Origin: Planococcus plakortidis
Lineage (GTDB): Bacteria > Bacillota > Bacilli > Bacillales_A > Planococcaceae
Assembly: GCF_001687605.2 (NCBI RefSeq)
Contig: NZ_CP016539.2
Coordinates: 712,501-776,500 of the forward strand
Reading direction: 5' to 3'
Length of the DNA stretch: 64,000 nt
Shown: positions 1 to 7,979 of the stretch, piece after piece
Numbering within the stretch: position 1 is the first letter of the stretch
Layout: each line of letters begins with the position of its first letter
Program-made: the position numbers and the translations under genes
The notes under the pieces: generated by a model
The model's database searches: none
Told to the model about the DNA's origin: nothing
What the model saw: the letters and a program-made list of their open reading frames with translations, nothing else

Positions 1-519
1 GATGACCATTGCTAATGAGGTGCCTTTTATAATATCCATGAAAATACTGGATAAAGGAGGCAGAGCAATGCGTGTACCTTGTGGCAAAATGATACGGCGC
101 ATAGTCTGCCAGTAAGTCATTCTGAGAGTTTCCGCAGCTTCCCATTGACCTTTTGCTACCGATGAGATCGCCGACCGAATCACTTCTGCCGTATATGCGG
201 AGAAGTGGATACTGATGCCGATGATGGCAGCTGTCAGTGGTTGCATATCGATACCGATCATGGGGAATCCGAAGTATAGGATGAATAGAATAACAAGAAG
301 TGGTGTTCCGCGCATAAATGAGATGAATAGGCGGGCGGGAAAGGACAGCAAAGTTAGTTTATTCATGCGGGCAAGAGCGACGAACAACCCTAGAAATAGA
401 GCAAGAAGCATGCTTACAATTGCGATTAATAAAGTATACCAAGCTCCTTCCAGGATAAACGGAAGAGCCTCTATTGCGACTTCTATGTTAAAAAGATATT
501 CCCATTTAAAATCAGACAT
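1..519 (-). CDS. Polar amino-acid ABC transporter permease (partial, 3' end outside window)
   Basis: Inner-membrane permease of a HisMQ/GlnP-type amino-acid importer; reading from 519 leftwards it starts MSDFKWEYLFNIEVAIEAL and stays open to base 1, so the C-terminus is missing. Visible are hydrophobic membrane spans and the EAA loop (AAETLRMTYWQTMRRIILPQ), the site that contacts the ATPase. The start is set by AAAGGAG a few bases upstream. It follows the substrate-binding gene by 63 bases on the same strand without a terminator between them, so both should be read from the S-box leader further up. The ATPase gene is expected beyond the left edge. The substrate cannot be read from the sequence; the SAM riboswitch points to methionine or cyst(e)ine. 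Confidence 0.9.
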   Translation of the reverse strand, partial: MSDFKWEYLFNIEVAIEALPFILEGAWYTLLIAIVSMLLALFLGLFVALARMNKLTLLSFPARLFISFMRGTPLLVILFILYFGFPMIGIDMQPLTAAIIGISIHFSAYTAEVIRSAISSVAKGQWEAAETLRMTYWQTMRRIILPQGTRIALPPLSSIFMDIIKGTSLAMVI

Positions 520-582
520 ATTTTATCTCCTTTAGATGTGCAAGATAGAAAAAAGAGGAATCAAAGGATTCCCCCGGCAGGA

Positions 583-1428
583 TTATTCAACATCAACTGG
601 TTTTGTGACGTCAGCTCCTAAAAACTCAAGCGAAATTTCCGTTACGGTGCCGTCTTCAATTAATTCTGTTAGGGCGGCATCAAGTTGCTCTTTCAATTCC
701 GGGCTGTCTTTTTGCATCACTAAACCACTGCTGTTAGGAGAAAACTTTACATTTTCAGCAAGCTTTAATCCAGGTTTATCAAATTGTTCCAGTGCTTGAA
801 TCAATACTAAATAATCATTGAGTGTAGCGTCAACGCGCCCTTGCACAATTTCAGGAAGCACAGTATCTGAACCGGTATAGACTACTACTTCAGCGCCTTG
901 TTCTTTAGCATAATCCGAGTAATTGCTCGTCGCGGCTCCACCAACTTTTTTACCTGCTAAATCATCCACTGTGTTAATGCCAGAATCATCACTTTCCCGG
1001 ACGATAGCTGATCCATAGGAATGCTTGACGGGAACTGTAAAATCAAATTTCTCGAGGCGTTCTTCTGTAATTGAAAAATCATTTGCTGCCACATCGATTT
1101 GGCCATTTCTTAATGCGGGCAGAAGACCGTCAAATTCCATCGTTTTAAATTCAACTTCAAGGCCCAGCTTATCTCCAATCGCCCGAACTACTTCCACATC
1201 AAATCCAGTCAACTCTTTCGTTGTTTCATCGAAGTAGGTAACCGGGAAATATAAACCTTCTGTACCCACCACTAATTTGCCTGAATCCTCAATTTGTTCC
1301 CAGGAATTCTGTTCGCCTGATTCAGAAGCGCTGGCAGAGCTATTGGACTCCTCATTTCCGCACGCAGCTGCAATCAATGCTGTTGTTGAGATCAGTGTGA
1401 AAAGCAAAAACTTTTTCGGCTTTTTCAT
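583..1428 (-). CDS. Amino-acid ABC transporter substrate-binding lipoprotein
   Basis: Extracellular solute-binding protein family 3 (281 aa), anchored to the outer face of the membrane as a lipoprotein. The N-terminus has KK, a hydrophobic stretch and lipobox IAAAC, followed by a Ser/Glu-rich linker; the rest carries the family signatures (TGFDVEVVRAIGDKLG, DLAGKKVGG, LPEIVQGRVDATLND). An upstream in-frame Met at 1491 would put the signal peptide inside the protein and lies in the terminator hairpin, so the start at 1428 is chosen. It is the first gene after a SAM riboswitch and precedes the permease gene. Family relatives bind cystine or other polar amino acids; with S-box control, a sulfur amino acid is the likely ligand (inference). 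Confidence 0.9.
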   Translation of the reverse strand: MKKPKKFLLFTLISTTALIAAACGNEESNSSASASESGEQNSWEQIEDSGKLVVGTEGLYFPVTYFDETTKELTGFDVEVVRAIGDKLGLEVEFKTMEFDGLLPALRNGQIDVAANDFSITEERLEKFDFTVPVKHSYGSAIVRESDDSGINTVDDLAGKKVGGAATSNYSDYAKEQGAEVVVYTGSDTVLPEIVQGRVDATLNDYLVLIQALEQFDKPGLKLAENVKFSPNSSGLVMQKDSPELKEQLDAALTELIEDGTVTEISLEFLGADVTKPVDVE

Positions 1429-1486
1429 ATGTATGACACCATCCTTAATGAAATTAGCGCAACAGCAATGATTCTTCATGAAACCA

Positions 1487-1517
1487 AACAAAAAACCTCT
1501 TCAATAAGAAGAGGTTT
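1487..1517 (-). terminator. S-box regulated intrinsic terminator
   Basis: Ten-base perfect inverted repeat (1493-1502 with 1508-1517, loop of five) followed on the minus strand by a U-run. The terminator's 5' arm (TCTTCTTATT sense) can also pair with the 3' side of the aptamer P1 helix (GATAAGAAG), giving the expected antiterminator, so the two structures exclude each other. Confidence 0.85.
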
Positions 1518-1539
1518 GCATCTCAAAAAAAGATTTCAA

Positions 1540-1646
1540 CTCTTCTTATCTCTCAAGCGATTCGCTTGCTGGATTTGGCACAGTACTCGAAAAGAGTCCG
1601 CTGCCGAGGTTTCGTAGGGCCAATCCCTCCACCTCTCATGATAAGA
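1540..1646 (-). promoter_or_regulatory. SAM (S-box, SAM-I) riboswitch
   Basis: On the minus strand the leader reads CTTATC-AUGAGAGGUGGAGGGA, then UGGCCC, GAAACCUCGGCA and CCAAAUCCAGCAAGCG, closing with GAGAUAAG: the conserved S-box core in the right order with P1 pairing CUUAUC/GAUAAG. It is followed by a terminator/antiterminator pair and the amino-acid transporter genes, so high S-adenosylmethionine should switch the importer off. Confidence 0.93.
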
Positions 1647-1673
1647 ATGTATTAACTATTCAGCTATATTAGA

Positions 1674-1702
1674 ACCATACCATCGACATTTAATTAGGTC
1701 AA
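1674..1702 (-). promoter_or_regulatory. Sigma-A type promoter of the S-box transporter operon
   Basis: Minus strand TTGACC (1702-1697), 17-base spacer, TATGGT (1679-1674). A start of transcription near 1667 would place the riboswitch directly at the 5' end of the transcript. Confidence 0.6.
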
Positions 1703-1810
1703 TATGTATTCCTATATATTTAGTGGGTTTTATTTTTTGAAAACATTTGAAGTATATAGCTGCTCTGATTTACGTGAATTGTGTTGTGGAATAAGGTGCT
1801 TGGTTCGTAA

Positions 1811-1837
1811 AAGGTCGCTTTCGAAGCGACCTTTTTT
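1811..1837 (+). terminator. Terminator-like hairpin in the leader of the vWA gene
   Basis: AAGGTCGCTT-TCG-AAGCGACCTT followed by T4 and more T, a strong intrinsic terminator shape read on the plus strand. No plus-strand gene lies to its left in this window; it sits 54 bases before the vWA gene. It could be a leader attenuator or the end of a short RNA; the function is open. Confidence 0.6.
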
Positions 1838-1891
1838 CTATGCGAAAATCGTATCCTTGGGGTAGCAAGTAACCCAAAGGAGGAAACGAAG

Positions 1892-2539
1892 ATGAAAAAT
1901 GAAACGACGGAATTGGTATTTATTCTCGACAAGAGCGGCTCGATGGCGGGGCTGGAACAAGATACGATCGGCGGCTTCAATGCCTTGATCGACAAGCAGC
2001 GAAAGCTCCCTGGCGAGGTCCGCGTGACGACGGTGCTGTTCAATCACGGATATGAATTGTTGCACGACCGGATTTCGCTCGAAGGCATTTCGCCGATGAC
2101 CGATAGCGATTACGAAGTAGGCGGCATGACGGCTTTGCTCGATGCGGTCGGCTCGACGATCCAGAAAATCAGCAACGCGCAAAAAGGGACATTGGAAAAA
2201 CACCGGGCCGGCCGGGTGATGTTCGTCATCACGACGGATGGCCTGGAAAACTCCAGCTGTGAATACACGTATAGGAAAATCCATGAAATGATTGCTTCCA
2301 AGAAGGCGAACGGCTGGGAATTCATGTTCCTCGGGGCGAATATCGACGCGGTCGCGACCGCAAAGAAATTCGGGGTCGATGAGGATTTTGCGGTGGATTA
2401 CCATGCGGACGCGAAAGGGACGGAATTGAATTACCAAGTGTTGAGCGAAGCGGTGAGTTCGTTCCGGACCGGGAAAAAGATTAGTCGGGAATGGAAGCAG
2501 GAGATTGAACGGGATTATGAAGCTCGAGGAAAGAAATAA
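1892..2539 (+). CDS. von Willebrand factor A (vWA) domain protein
   Basis: 215-aa soluble protein made of a single vWA fold. The metal-ion-dependent adhesion site is visible as DKSGSM near residue 10, and a second acidic/Thr element ITTDGLENSS near residue 110. There is no signal peptide or membrane span, so it is cytoplasmic. The start follows AAAGGAGG with an 8-base gap. It stands alone: the divergent transporter is on the left and an AT-rich islet on the right. vWA proteins of this kind usually mediate metal-dependent protein contacts; no partner gene is adjacent, so its target is unknown. Confidence 0.85.
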   Translation: MKNETTELVFILDKSGSMAGLEQDTIGGFNALIDKQRKLPGEVRVTTVLFNHGYELLHDRISLEGISPMTDSDYEVGGMTALLDAVGSTIQKISNAQKGTLEKHRAGRVMFVITTDGLENSSCEYTYRKIHEMIASKKANGWEFMFLGANIDAVATAKKFGVDEDFAVDYHADAKGTELNYQVLSEAVSSFRTGKKISREWKQEIERDYEARGKK

Positions 2540-2785
2540 AGTGAAAAAAGAAAAGTGATTTGCATTTAAAATATTGAAGAATCCGTAATATACTCTGACC
2601 CATCGATAAAAGTTTTGATTAAATGCACTAAAAGCACTAATTTATATTTCGATATTAGGGAGTAATGTTATAATTGAGAAGGTTAATATTCGTTACTTAA
2701 TAATCAAAGATATTACTCTTCTATGCTTTTAGTTTTAAAACTAATCTAAAATACTTTTAATTGAGTGAGATGGGAGATTTCCATA

Positions 2786-4495
2786 GTGGCAAAAGTTGTA
2801 GGGAGAAAAGCTTTAGAGTTTGCATTAGAAACTGCACAAACTGATGCGCTTAAAAAAGGTTTAAAAGGCGAATTAACCTTATTGAAGGTCCTGGAGTCAA
2901 AGTTAACAGCTAGCTCAATAGTGATCTGGGATCCTAAATTTCTAGAATTTAAGCCAGACATTTTAATTATCGATCCGAATTTAGGCTTTGTGTTTGTAGA
3001 AGTAAAGAATTGGTCACTAGCTTTCGTAGATCAATTTTTTAGCAACGGTAAGTCAGCAACAAAAAAAGGAATGAAATATCCTCTTGGGCAAACAGATAAT
3101 TATATAAATGAACTTCAGAGATATATTAATACGTTAAGAAAAGATCAGTTAGACATTTATCGTTTGACATCTTCTTTGGTAGTTTATACTGGCTTTTCGA
3201 AAGAAGAATTTGAAAAAAGAATAGAAGTGAAAAGTTGGAAAGAGGAAGACTTTCAAAACTATTATAAAAAACATCTGTTTTTAGAGGACTTTGAATACGC
3301 TGCATTTCGTAAATTACAATCATCAAAGAAGTTCAATAAAAGTGTCACTCAGGATTTTACCATTGGAGAATTGAGATATATTGCCGATTCACTGGGAGAT
3401 GATGATGAAGAATTTGAAATGAAAAAAGTTCAGAGTAGGTACTCTGAGAATGGAGTTGCAAATCAAAAATTTATAAGGAGGCATGAAAATAAGGTCACTA
3501 AAAAAGTAAGAAAGCTGACCTATTCATTGTCTGCTTTAGCGATTTTTTCTCTACTTATGTTCCTTATTATCCCTCTCGGTGCTGATAGTAATGAAAGCTA
3601 CGATAAGGCGGTTGAAGATGCTAAATTCGCTATGGCGAATGGGGAATACCAAAAAGCTTTGGGTTTATATGAACTGGCTGTGAATGAAAAACCAGATGAC
3701 CATGAGACAAAGTTTTTGTATTGGTCTTTACGTTTATTGAACGAATTAACTTTAATAGCTGAAAATGGAGATCAAGATAAGGTCATAGAAAAAATTGATA
3801 AATTAAGAGAGACAGATAAAATACCACACCATTTAGAAAGGCATTATCAGGAGTTGTATACAGTAAGTGTCGAAAAGCAGGAGCACGAAAACAAAGTAAA
3901 AGAAGGAATAGAGGAGATTGGAATTCTCGTTGCTAGTCAGAAGTTTGATCAAGCTCAATCTTCACTAGATAACTTGAAGACAGATCAATTAACGAAAGAA
4001 GAGTTGGATGAAAAAGAAATCAAACTTCTTGCCCTAGCTGAACAAATTGAACAGGGGCAAAAAGAATTGTTAAGGAAACAAGAGGTAGCCGCTGAATCTG
4101 AAATTTTAAAAAATCCGATAAAAACAGAAGGGCTAAGTAATAAAAGTGTCTATATGGATAAATTAGGGGGAATTGAAGCTGGATTGGCAGATTTGAATTA
4201 CTTATACCAAGCTGGCGTCACTTCAAATATTTTAGAAGCGGAATATGAAACTTTGAAAAGATGGGATGATGCTTTAAATGAAATATACGGGGTGTTAAAA
4301 ACTACCTTAAGTCTTGGGGAGATGGATAGATTAAGAGTTGCGCAGAGAGAATGGATAGTATACAGAGATTATGAAGCGGAGCTTGCTTCCCAAGCATTCG
4401 AGGGAGGCACTTTTGAAGAGGTGACACTCGTGTCAGTAAAGCATCAAATAACACGCGATCGTTGCTATAGCTTGGTAGAAAATTTTATGAAATGA
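2786..4495 (+). CDS. NERD-domain / transmembrane / LprI-like fusion protein
   Basis: 569-aa protein with an unusual order of parts. Residues about 20-120 look like a nuclease-related domain (NERD): GLKGELTLL, then a PD-x(n)-ExK core in KPDILIID ... FVFVEVKNW. One membrane span lies near residues 245-265 (LSALAIFSLLMFLIIPLG). A helical TPR-like stretch follows (NGEYQKALGLYELAVNEKPDD), then charged coiled coil, and the last 100 residues resemble the LprI/DUF1311 domain (LRVAQREWIVYRDYEAELA ... VKHQITRDRCYSL). The GTG at 2786 is preferred over the GTG at 2765 because GGGAG lies 9 bases before it. The gene is AT-rich compared with its flanks and its stop overlaps the SD of the DUF1643 gene, so they form an operon. 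The function is unknown; a membrane-tethered nuclease with an outer sensor domain is one reading. Confidence 0.75.
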   Translation: MAKVVGRKALEFALETAQTDALKKGLKGELTLLKVLESKLTASSIVIWDPKFLEFKPDILIIDPNLGFVFVEVKNWSLAFVDQFFSNGKSATKKGMKYPLGQTDNYINELQRYINTLRKDQLDIYRLTSSLVVYTGFSKEEFEKRIEVKSWKEEDFQNYYKKHLFLEDFEYAAFRKLQSSKKFNKSVTQDFTIGELRYIADSLGDDDEEFEMKKVQSRYSENGVANQKFIRRHENKVTKKVRKLTYSLSALAIFSLLMFLIIPLGADSNESYDKAVEDAKFAMANGEYQKALGLYELAVNEKPDDHETKFLYWSLRLLNELTLIAENGDQDKVIEKIDKLRETDKIPHHLERHYQELYTVSVEKQEHENKVKEGIEEIGILVASQKFDQAQSSLDNLKTDQLTKEELDEKEIKLLALAEQIEQGQKELLRKQEVAAESEILKNPIKTEGLSNKSVYMDKLGGIEAGLADLNYLYQAGVTSNILEAEYETLKRWDDALNEIYGVLKTTLSLGEMDRLRVAQREWIVYRDYEAELASQAFEGGTFEEVTLVSVKHQITRDRCYSLVENFMK

Positions 4496-4505
4496 GGAGA
4501 TGGAT

Positions 4506-5015
4506 GTGGCAAACAGAAACTGGAAGTGCAATGAAAAGGTCGAAGCGATTTTCGATAGTTCAAGTGAGTTGGATTGCAAATATCGGTATCTTTTGAAATG
4601 TGATTGGGATATTAGTTTGCCCAAAGTGACTTTTGTTATGCTGAATCCTAGTGTAGCTGATACAAATATATGTGACCCAACTTTAAGTAGGTGCATAAAT
4701 TATGCTAAGAAGTGGGGGTACGGAGGAATTAATGCTGTGAATTTATTTGCTTACATTTCTACGGACCCTAAACAGTTGAAGAAAAAAACCGATCCAGTTG
4801 GAAAACTGAATGATAAATATATTATCGAAGCCGTAGAAGATTCGAAACTTGTAGTTTTTGCTTGGGGAACAGAGTATGGAAAGCTAAATAATCGTAATCG
4901 GAAAGTTGTTGCTTTATTAAAGACCTATAAGCCACACTGTCTCAAGAAAACAAAAGATGGTGATCCATCGCATCCCCTATATTTAAGTAAAGATTTAACC
5001 CCGATTTCTTATTAA
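4506..5015 (+). CDS. DUF1643 family protein
   Basis: About 169-aa soluble protein. It matches the DUF1643 pattern: YRYLLKCDWD, VTFVMLNPSVAD, DPTLSRCINYAKKWGYGG, VNLFAYISTDPKQLKK and FAWGTEYGKLNNR. The family has no firmly established activity and is often found in phage or accessory regions. The SD (GAGGAG, 4494-4499) touches the ATG at 4500 directly but is well spaced from the in-frame GTG at 4506, so the GTG is taken as start. It overlaps the SD with the preceding stop codon, which implies coupling to the NERD fusion gene. Base composition is AT-rich like its partner. Confidence 0.8.
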   Translation: MANRNWKCNEKVEAIFDSSSELDCKYRYLLKCDWDISLPKVTFVMLNPSVADTNICDPTLSRCINYAKKWGYGGINAVNLFAYISTDPKQLKKKTDPVGKLNDKYIIEAVEDSKLVVFAWGTEYGKLNNRNRKVVALLKTYKPHCLKKTKDGDPSHPLYLSKDLTPISY

Positions 5016-5055
5016 AACAAAGCGAGTTGAGCATCTGACATATAAAATTTAAATG

Positions 5056-5100
5056 AAAAAAGATGAGCCCAAGCAAACATGCTAGAGCTCATCTTTTTTT
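5056..5100. terminator. Bidirectional terminator between the DUF1643 gene and cstA
   Basis: AAAAAAGATGAGC ... GAGCTCATCTTTTTTT; A-run and T-run on both sides serve the two converging genes. Confidence 0.85.
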
Positions 5101-5102
5101 AT

Positions 5103-6539
5103 TTAAACAGCCTCAACTTCCGAATCCACCTGCTTCGCAGCGCGGTATTTCACAATCTGCGCCACATACCACAGGGCAACAGCCAAGGTGATGACCGAGC
5201 CGATCATGGCGGCGATGTGGTATTCCATGTTTAAGCCTTCAGGTGCATAGAAGATGTACATGGAGATGACGCCTGTCATGAACATGGCCGGCACACCGCT
5301 GATCCAGTGCATTTTGTAGTTCTTGAGCAAATACATCGTCGCGGTCCACAGCATGAAGGTCGCGACGACTTGGTTGGTCCAGCCGACATAGCGCCACAGG
5401 AAGGTGTAGTCGATCGTCGCCATGTAGAACGTCGGGATGGCGAGTGGGATGGTGATCAATAGGATTCTGACGGTGCCGTCGGTCTTGGTGAATTTCGACA
5501 GCAGGTCAGATAGGATCATGCGCGACGAGCGCAGTGCGGTATCGCCCGTCGTGATCGGCAAGATGATGACGCCGAAGATCGCGAGGATGCCGCCAAGCGT
5601 GCCAAGGAGCGAGATCGAGATTTCATTGACGACGCCAGATGGCCCGCCAGCTGCAAGTGCTGCGCCGAGTCCTTCGGTGCCGTTGAAGAAGGTCATGCCG
5701 GCAGCCGCCCAAATCAAGGCGATGATGCCTTCGATGACCATGGCGCCGTAGAAGATTTTGCGGCCGTCGGTTTCTTTTTTCATGGTGCGGGCAATGATCG
5801 GGCTTTGCGTGCTATGGAAGCCGGAGATTGCGCCGCAAGAAACGGTAACCATCAATAGCGGCCAGATTGGTAATTCGCCTGGATGCAAATTGCTGAAGGT
5901 CAAGTTCGGCATTGGTTTTCCTGAGAACACGAGTGCCACGGCTACTGCGATGGCCATGAACAACAGGATGCCGCCGAGTAGCGGGTAGATGCGGCCGATG
6001 ATGCGGTTGATCGGCAAGATCGTTGCAAGAACGAAATAAGCAAAAATAAGTGCAAGCGCCCAGATAAAGGAGATCGGCGTGATTTGGGCGATCAATTGAG
6101 CAGGGCCAGCCGTGAAGGCAGCCGCTACGAGCAGCATCAACACGAGCGACAAGCCGTTGATGAAGACTTTCGCGTTCTTTCCGAGGTAGCGCCCGACCAG
6201 TGTCGGGAATTGCGCTCCACCGTGGCGCATCGACATCATGCCGGAAAAGTAATCGTGGACGCCGCCAGCGAAGATGCAGCCGACGACGATCCAGATGAAA
6301 GCGACGGGGCCGTACAATGCGCCAGCTACAGCGCCGTAGATCGGGCCAAGGCCTGCGATGTTCAACAGTTGGATCAAATTGCCTTTCCACCAGCTCATCG
6401 GCACGTAGTCCATGCTATCGGCCTGCGCATAGGCGGGCGTTGGCGTTTTGTCGTCGACGCCGAATACCTTTTCGATGAATTTCGAATAAAACATGTATCC
6501 CAATATCAATAGTGCAAGTGCTGCGAAAAAAGTAACCAT
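5103..6539 (-). CDS. cstA: Carbon starvation protein CstA family transporter
   Basis: 478-aa integral membrane protein with a dozen or more hydrophobic spans, of the CstA/BtsT family, which takes up pyruvate or peptides when preferred carbon is short. Recognised from GLGPIYGAVAGALYGPVAFI, GVHDYFSGMMSMRHGGAQFP, SGFHSTQSPIIARTMKKE and FGVIILPITTGDTALRSSR. It is the short form of the family (other members run to 600-700 aa). The start at 6539 is preferred over the Met at 6581 because AGGAGG lies just before it and it gives the usual hydrophobic N-terminus. It is monocistronic, closed by the shared terminator on its 3' side. The exact substrate in this organism is not shown by sequence. Confidence 0.9.
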   Translation of the reverse strand: MVTFFAALALLILGYMFYSKFIEKVFGVDDKTPTPAYAQADSMDYVPMSWWKGNLIQLLNIAGLGPIYGAVAGALYGPVAFIWIVVGCIFAGGVHDYFSGMMSMRHGGAQFPTLVGRYLGKNAKVFINGLSLVLMLLVAAAFTAGPAQLIAQITPISFIWALALIFAYFVLATILPINRIIGRIYPLLGGILLFMAIAVAVALVFSGKPMPNLTFSNLHPGELPIWPLLMVTVSCGAISGFHSTQSPIIARTMKKETDGRKIFYGAMVIEGIIALIWAAAGMTFFNGTEGLGAALAAGGPSGVVNEISISLLGTLGGILAIFGVIILPITTGDTALRSSRMILSDLLSKFTKTDGTVRILLITIPLAIPTFYMATIDYTFLWRYVGWTNQVVATFMLWTATMYLLKNYKMHWISGVPAMFMTGVISMYIFYAPEGLNMEYHIAAMIGSVITLAVALWYVAQIVKYRAAKQVDSEVEAV

Positions 6540-6737
6540 ATGCGTCGTCCTCCTGATGTCAGTGATATATCGTATACACATAATAGCATCTTTTTCAGAG
6601 AATTAAAGTTAATATTTTGAAAAAACGAATATTTCTATTTATTTATAGCAAACAAACAGAAAGTTGATAAGAGATGTTAATTTGGAAGCGTATTCAATGG
6701 GTTTGGAGGACTAAGAGGATTTTAACAACTTTTAAAC

Positions 6738-6769
6738 TAGGATAATAAATCTTGAATTTAATTATCCTA
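6738..6769. promoter_or_regulatory. Inverted repeat in the intergenic region (possible operator)
   Basis: TAGGATAAT (6738-6746) and ATTATCCTA (6761-6769) form a perfect 9-base inverted repeat with a 14-base gap. It lies in the roughly 350-base AT-rich gap between the divergent cstA and the Gfo/Idh/MocA gene, which holds nothing else I can name. It may be a repressor site or a hairpin. Confidence 0.4.
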
Positions 6770-6885
6770 AGATAAAGATAAAAGTCTGGGAGAGGACATG
6801 CTTTCAGGAAAAGTGAAGTGTGTGACACAGCGGCGTGATTGCATTATGCTTGAAATCAAGTACATATAGAGAAGAGAGAACTGAC

Positions 6886-7824
6886 ATGAAATTCGGAATC
6901 ATTGGCACGAATTGGATTACCGATCGATTCATCAAGGCAGCGAAGCAGCACCCTGATTTCGATATCGGTGCCGTGTATTCGAGAAGCGAGGAGACGGGAC
7001 ACGCGTTTGCGGATAAATACGGGGTGGATGCGGTCTATACCGACATGAAAAAAATGTTCGAGGAAGGCGGGATCGACGCGGTCTATATCGCTTCGCCGAA
7101 TGCGTTCCACGCCGAACAGAGCCTGCTCGCGATGCAAAGCGGCGTGCATGTGCTATGCGAAAAGCCGGCCGTTGTCAGCCTGGACGAGATGGACCGGGTG
7201 ATTGCGGCTTCACAGGAAACCGGCATGACTTATATGGAAGCGATGAAGTCGACCGTGACGCCGGCTTTCCTGCGCCTGAAAGAAGAACTGCACAAGATCG
7301 GGCCGATCCGCCGCTACGTGTTCCATTACAACCAGTATTCGTCCCGCTACGATAAATACAAAGAAGGCACTATCGAAAACGCATTCAAGCCGGAACTCGG
7401 AAACGGCGCGAAAACGGATCTCGGCGTTTACGGCCTGGCGCCGCTCGTCCATCTCGCAGGCGAACCGGACGCTGTATTGCGCAACCGCTACCTGTTGTCG
7501 ACCGGTGCGGAAGGGCAAGGCAGCATGATCCTTGATTACGGCGAATGCGAAGCGGTCGTCATGTACTCGAAGATTTCGGATTCGCATTTGCCGAGTGAAA
7601 TCCAAGGCGAAGAAGGCGTCATCGAAATCGACAAGATCAGCGACCCGCAGCATGTGCTGATCAAATACCGCGACGGTTCGACAGAAGACATTTCCGTTAT
7701 GCACGAATTCGATACGATGTATTACGAAGTCGCCGAGTTCATCCGTTGCGTACGCGAGGGCCAAATAGAGTCTGCCATCAACACGCATGAAATCTCCCGG
7801 CAAGTGACGAAGCTATTGCTTTGA
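6886..7824 (+). CDS. Gfo/Idh/MocA family NAD(P)-dependent oxidoreductase
   Basis: 312-aa cytosolic oxidoreductase. The N-terminal Rossmann fold shows MKFGIIGTNWITDRF and ASPNAFHAEQSLLAMQSG; the family motif EKPAV carries the conserved lysine. The C-terminal half is the typical alpha/beta substrate domain (KTDLGVYGLAPLVHLAGEP). The upstream Met at 6835 lacks an SD, and the ATG at 6886 starts exactly at the Rossmann strand, after a GAAGAGAGA purine stretch. The substrate (sugar, inositol or derivative) cannot be told. The gene stands alone between cstA and a terminator. Confidence 0.88.
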   Translation: MKFGIIGTNWITDRFIKAAKQHPDFDIGAVYSRSEETGHAFADKYGVDAVYTDMKKMFEEGGIDAVYIASPNAFHAEQSLLAMQSGVHVLCEKPAVVSLDEMDRVIAASQETGMTYMEAMKSTVTPAFLRLKEELHKIGPIRRYVFHYNQYSSRYDKYKEGTIENAFKPELGNGAKTDLGVYGLAPLVHLAGEPDAVLRNRYLLSTGAEGQGSMILDYGECEAVVMYSKISDSHLPSEIQGEEGVIEIDKISDPQHVLIKYRDGSTEDISVMHEFDTMYYEVAEFIRCVREGQIESAINTHEISRQVTKLLL

Positions 7825-7842
7825 TGAAAAACAGCCAACAAA

Positions 7843-7890
7843 AAAACCGCTTTTCCCGTCCAGCATGTGTGGGGGAAAGGCGGTTTTATT
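7843..7890 (+). terminator. Intrinsic terminator after the oxidoreductase gene
   Basis: AAAACCGCTTTTCCC pairs with GGGGGAAAGGCGGTTTT, followed by ATTT. Confidence 0.75.
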
Positions 7891-7979
7891 TGTCCAGTTA
7901 TTTAAGAGCATCACATCAAACCATTCCTTCCACATTTACTGCGTAAATGCGTCGCACATGAATTCGCTCAGCTGACTCT

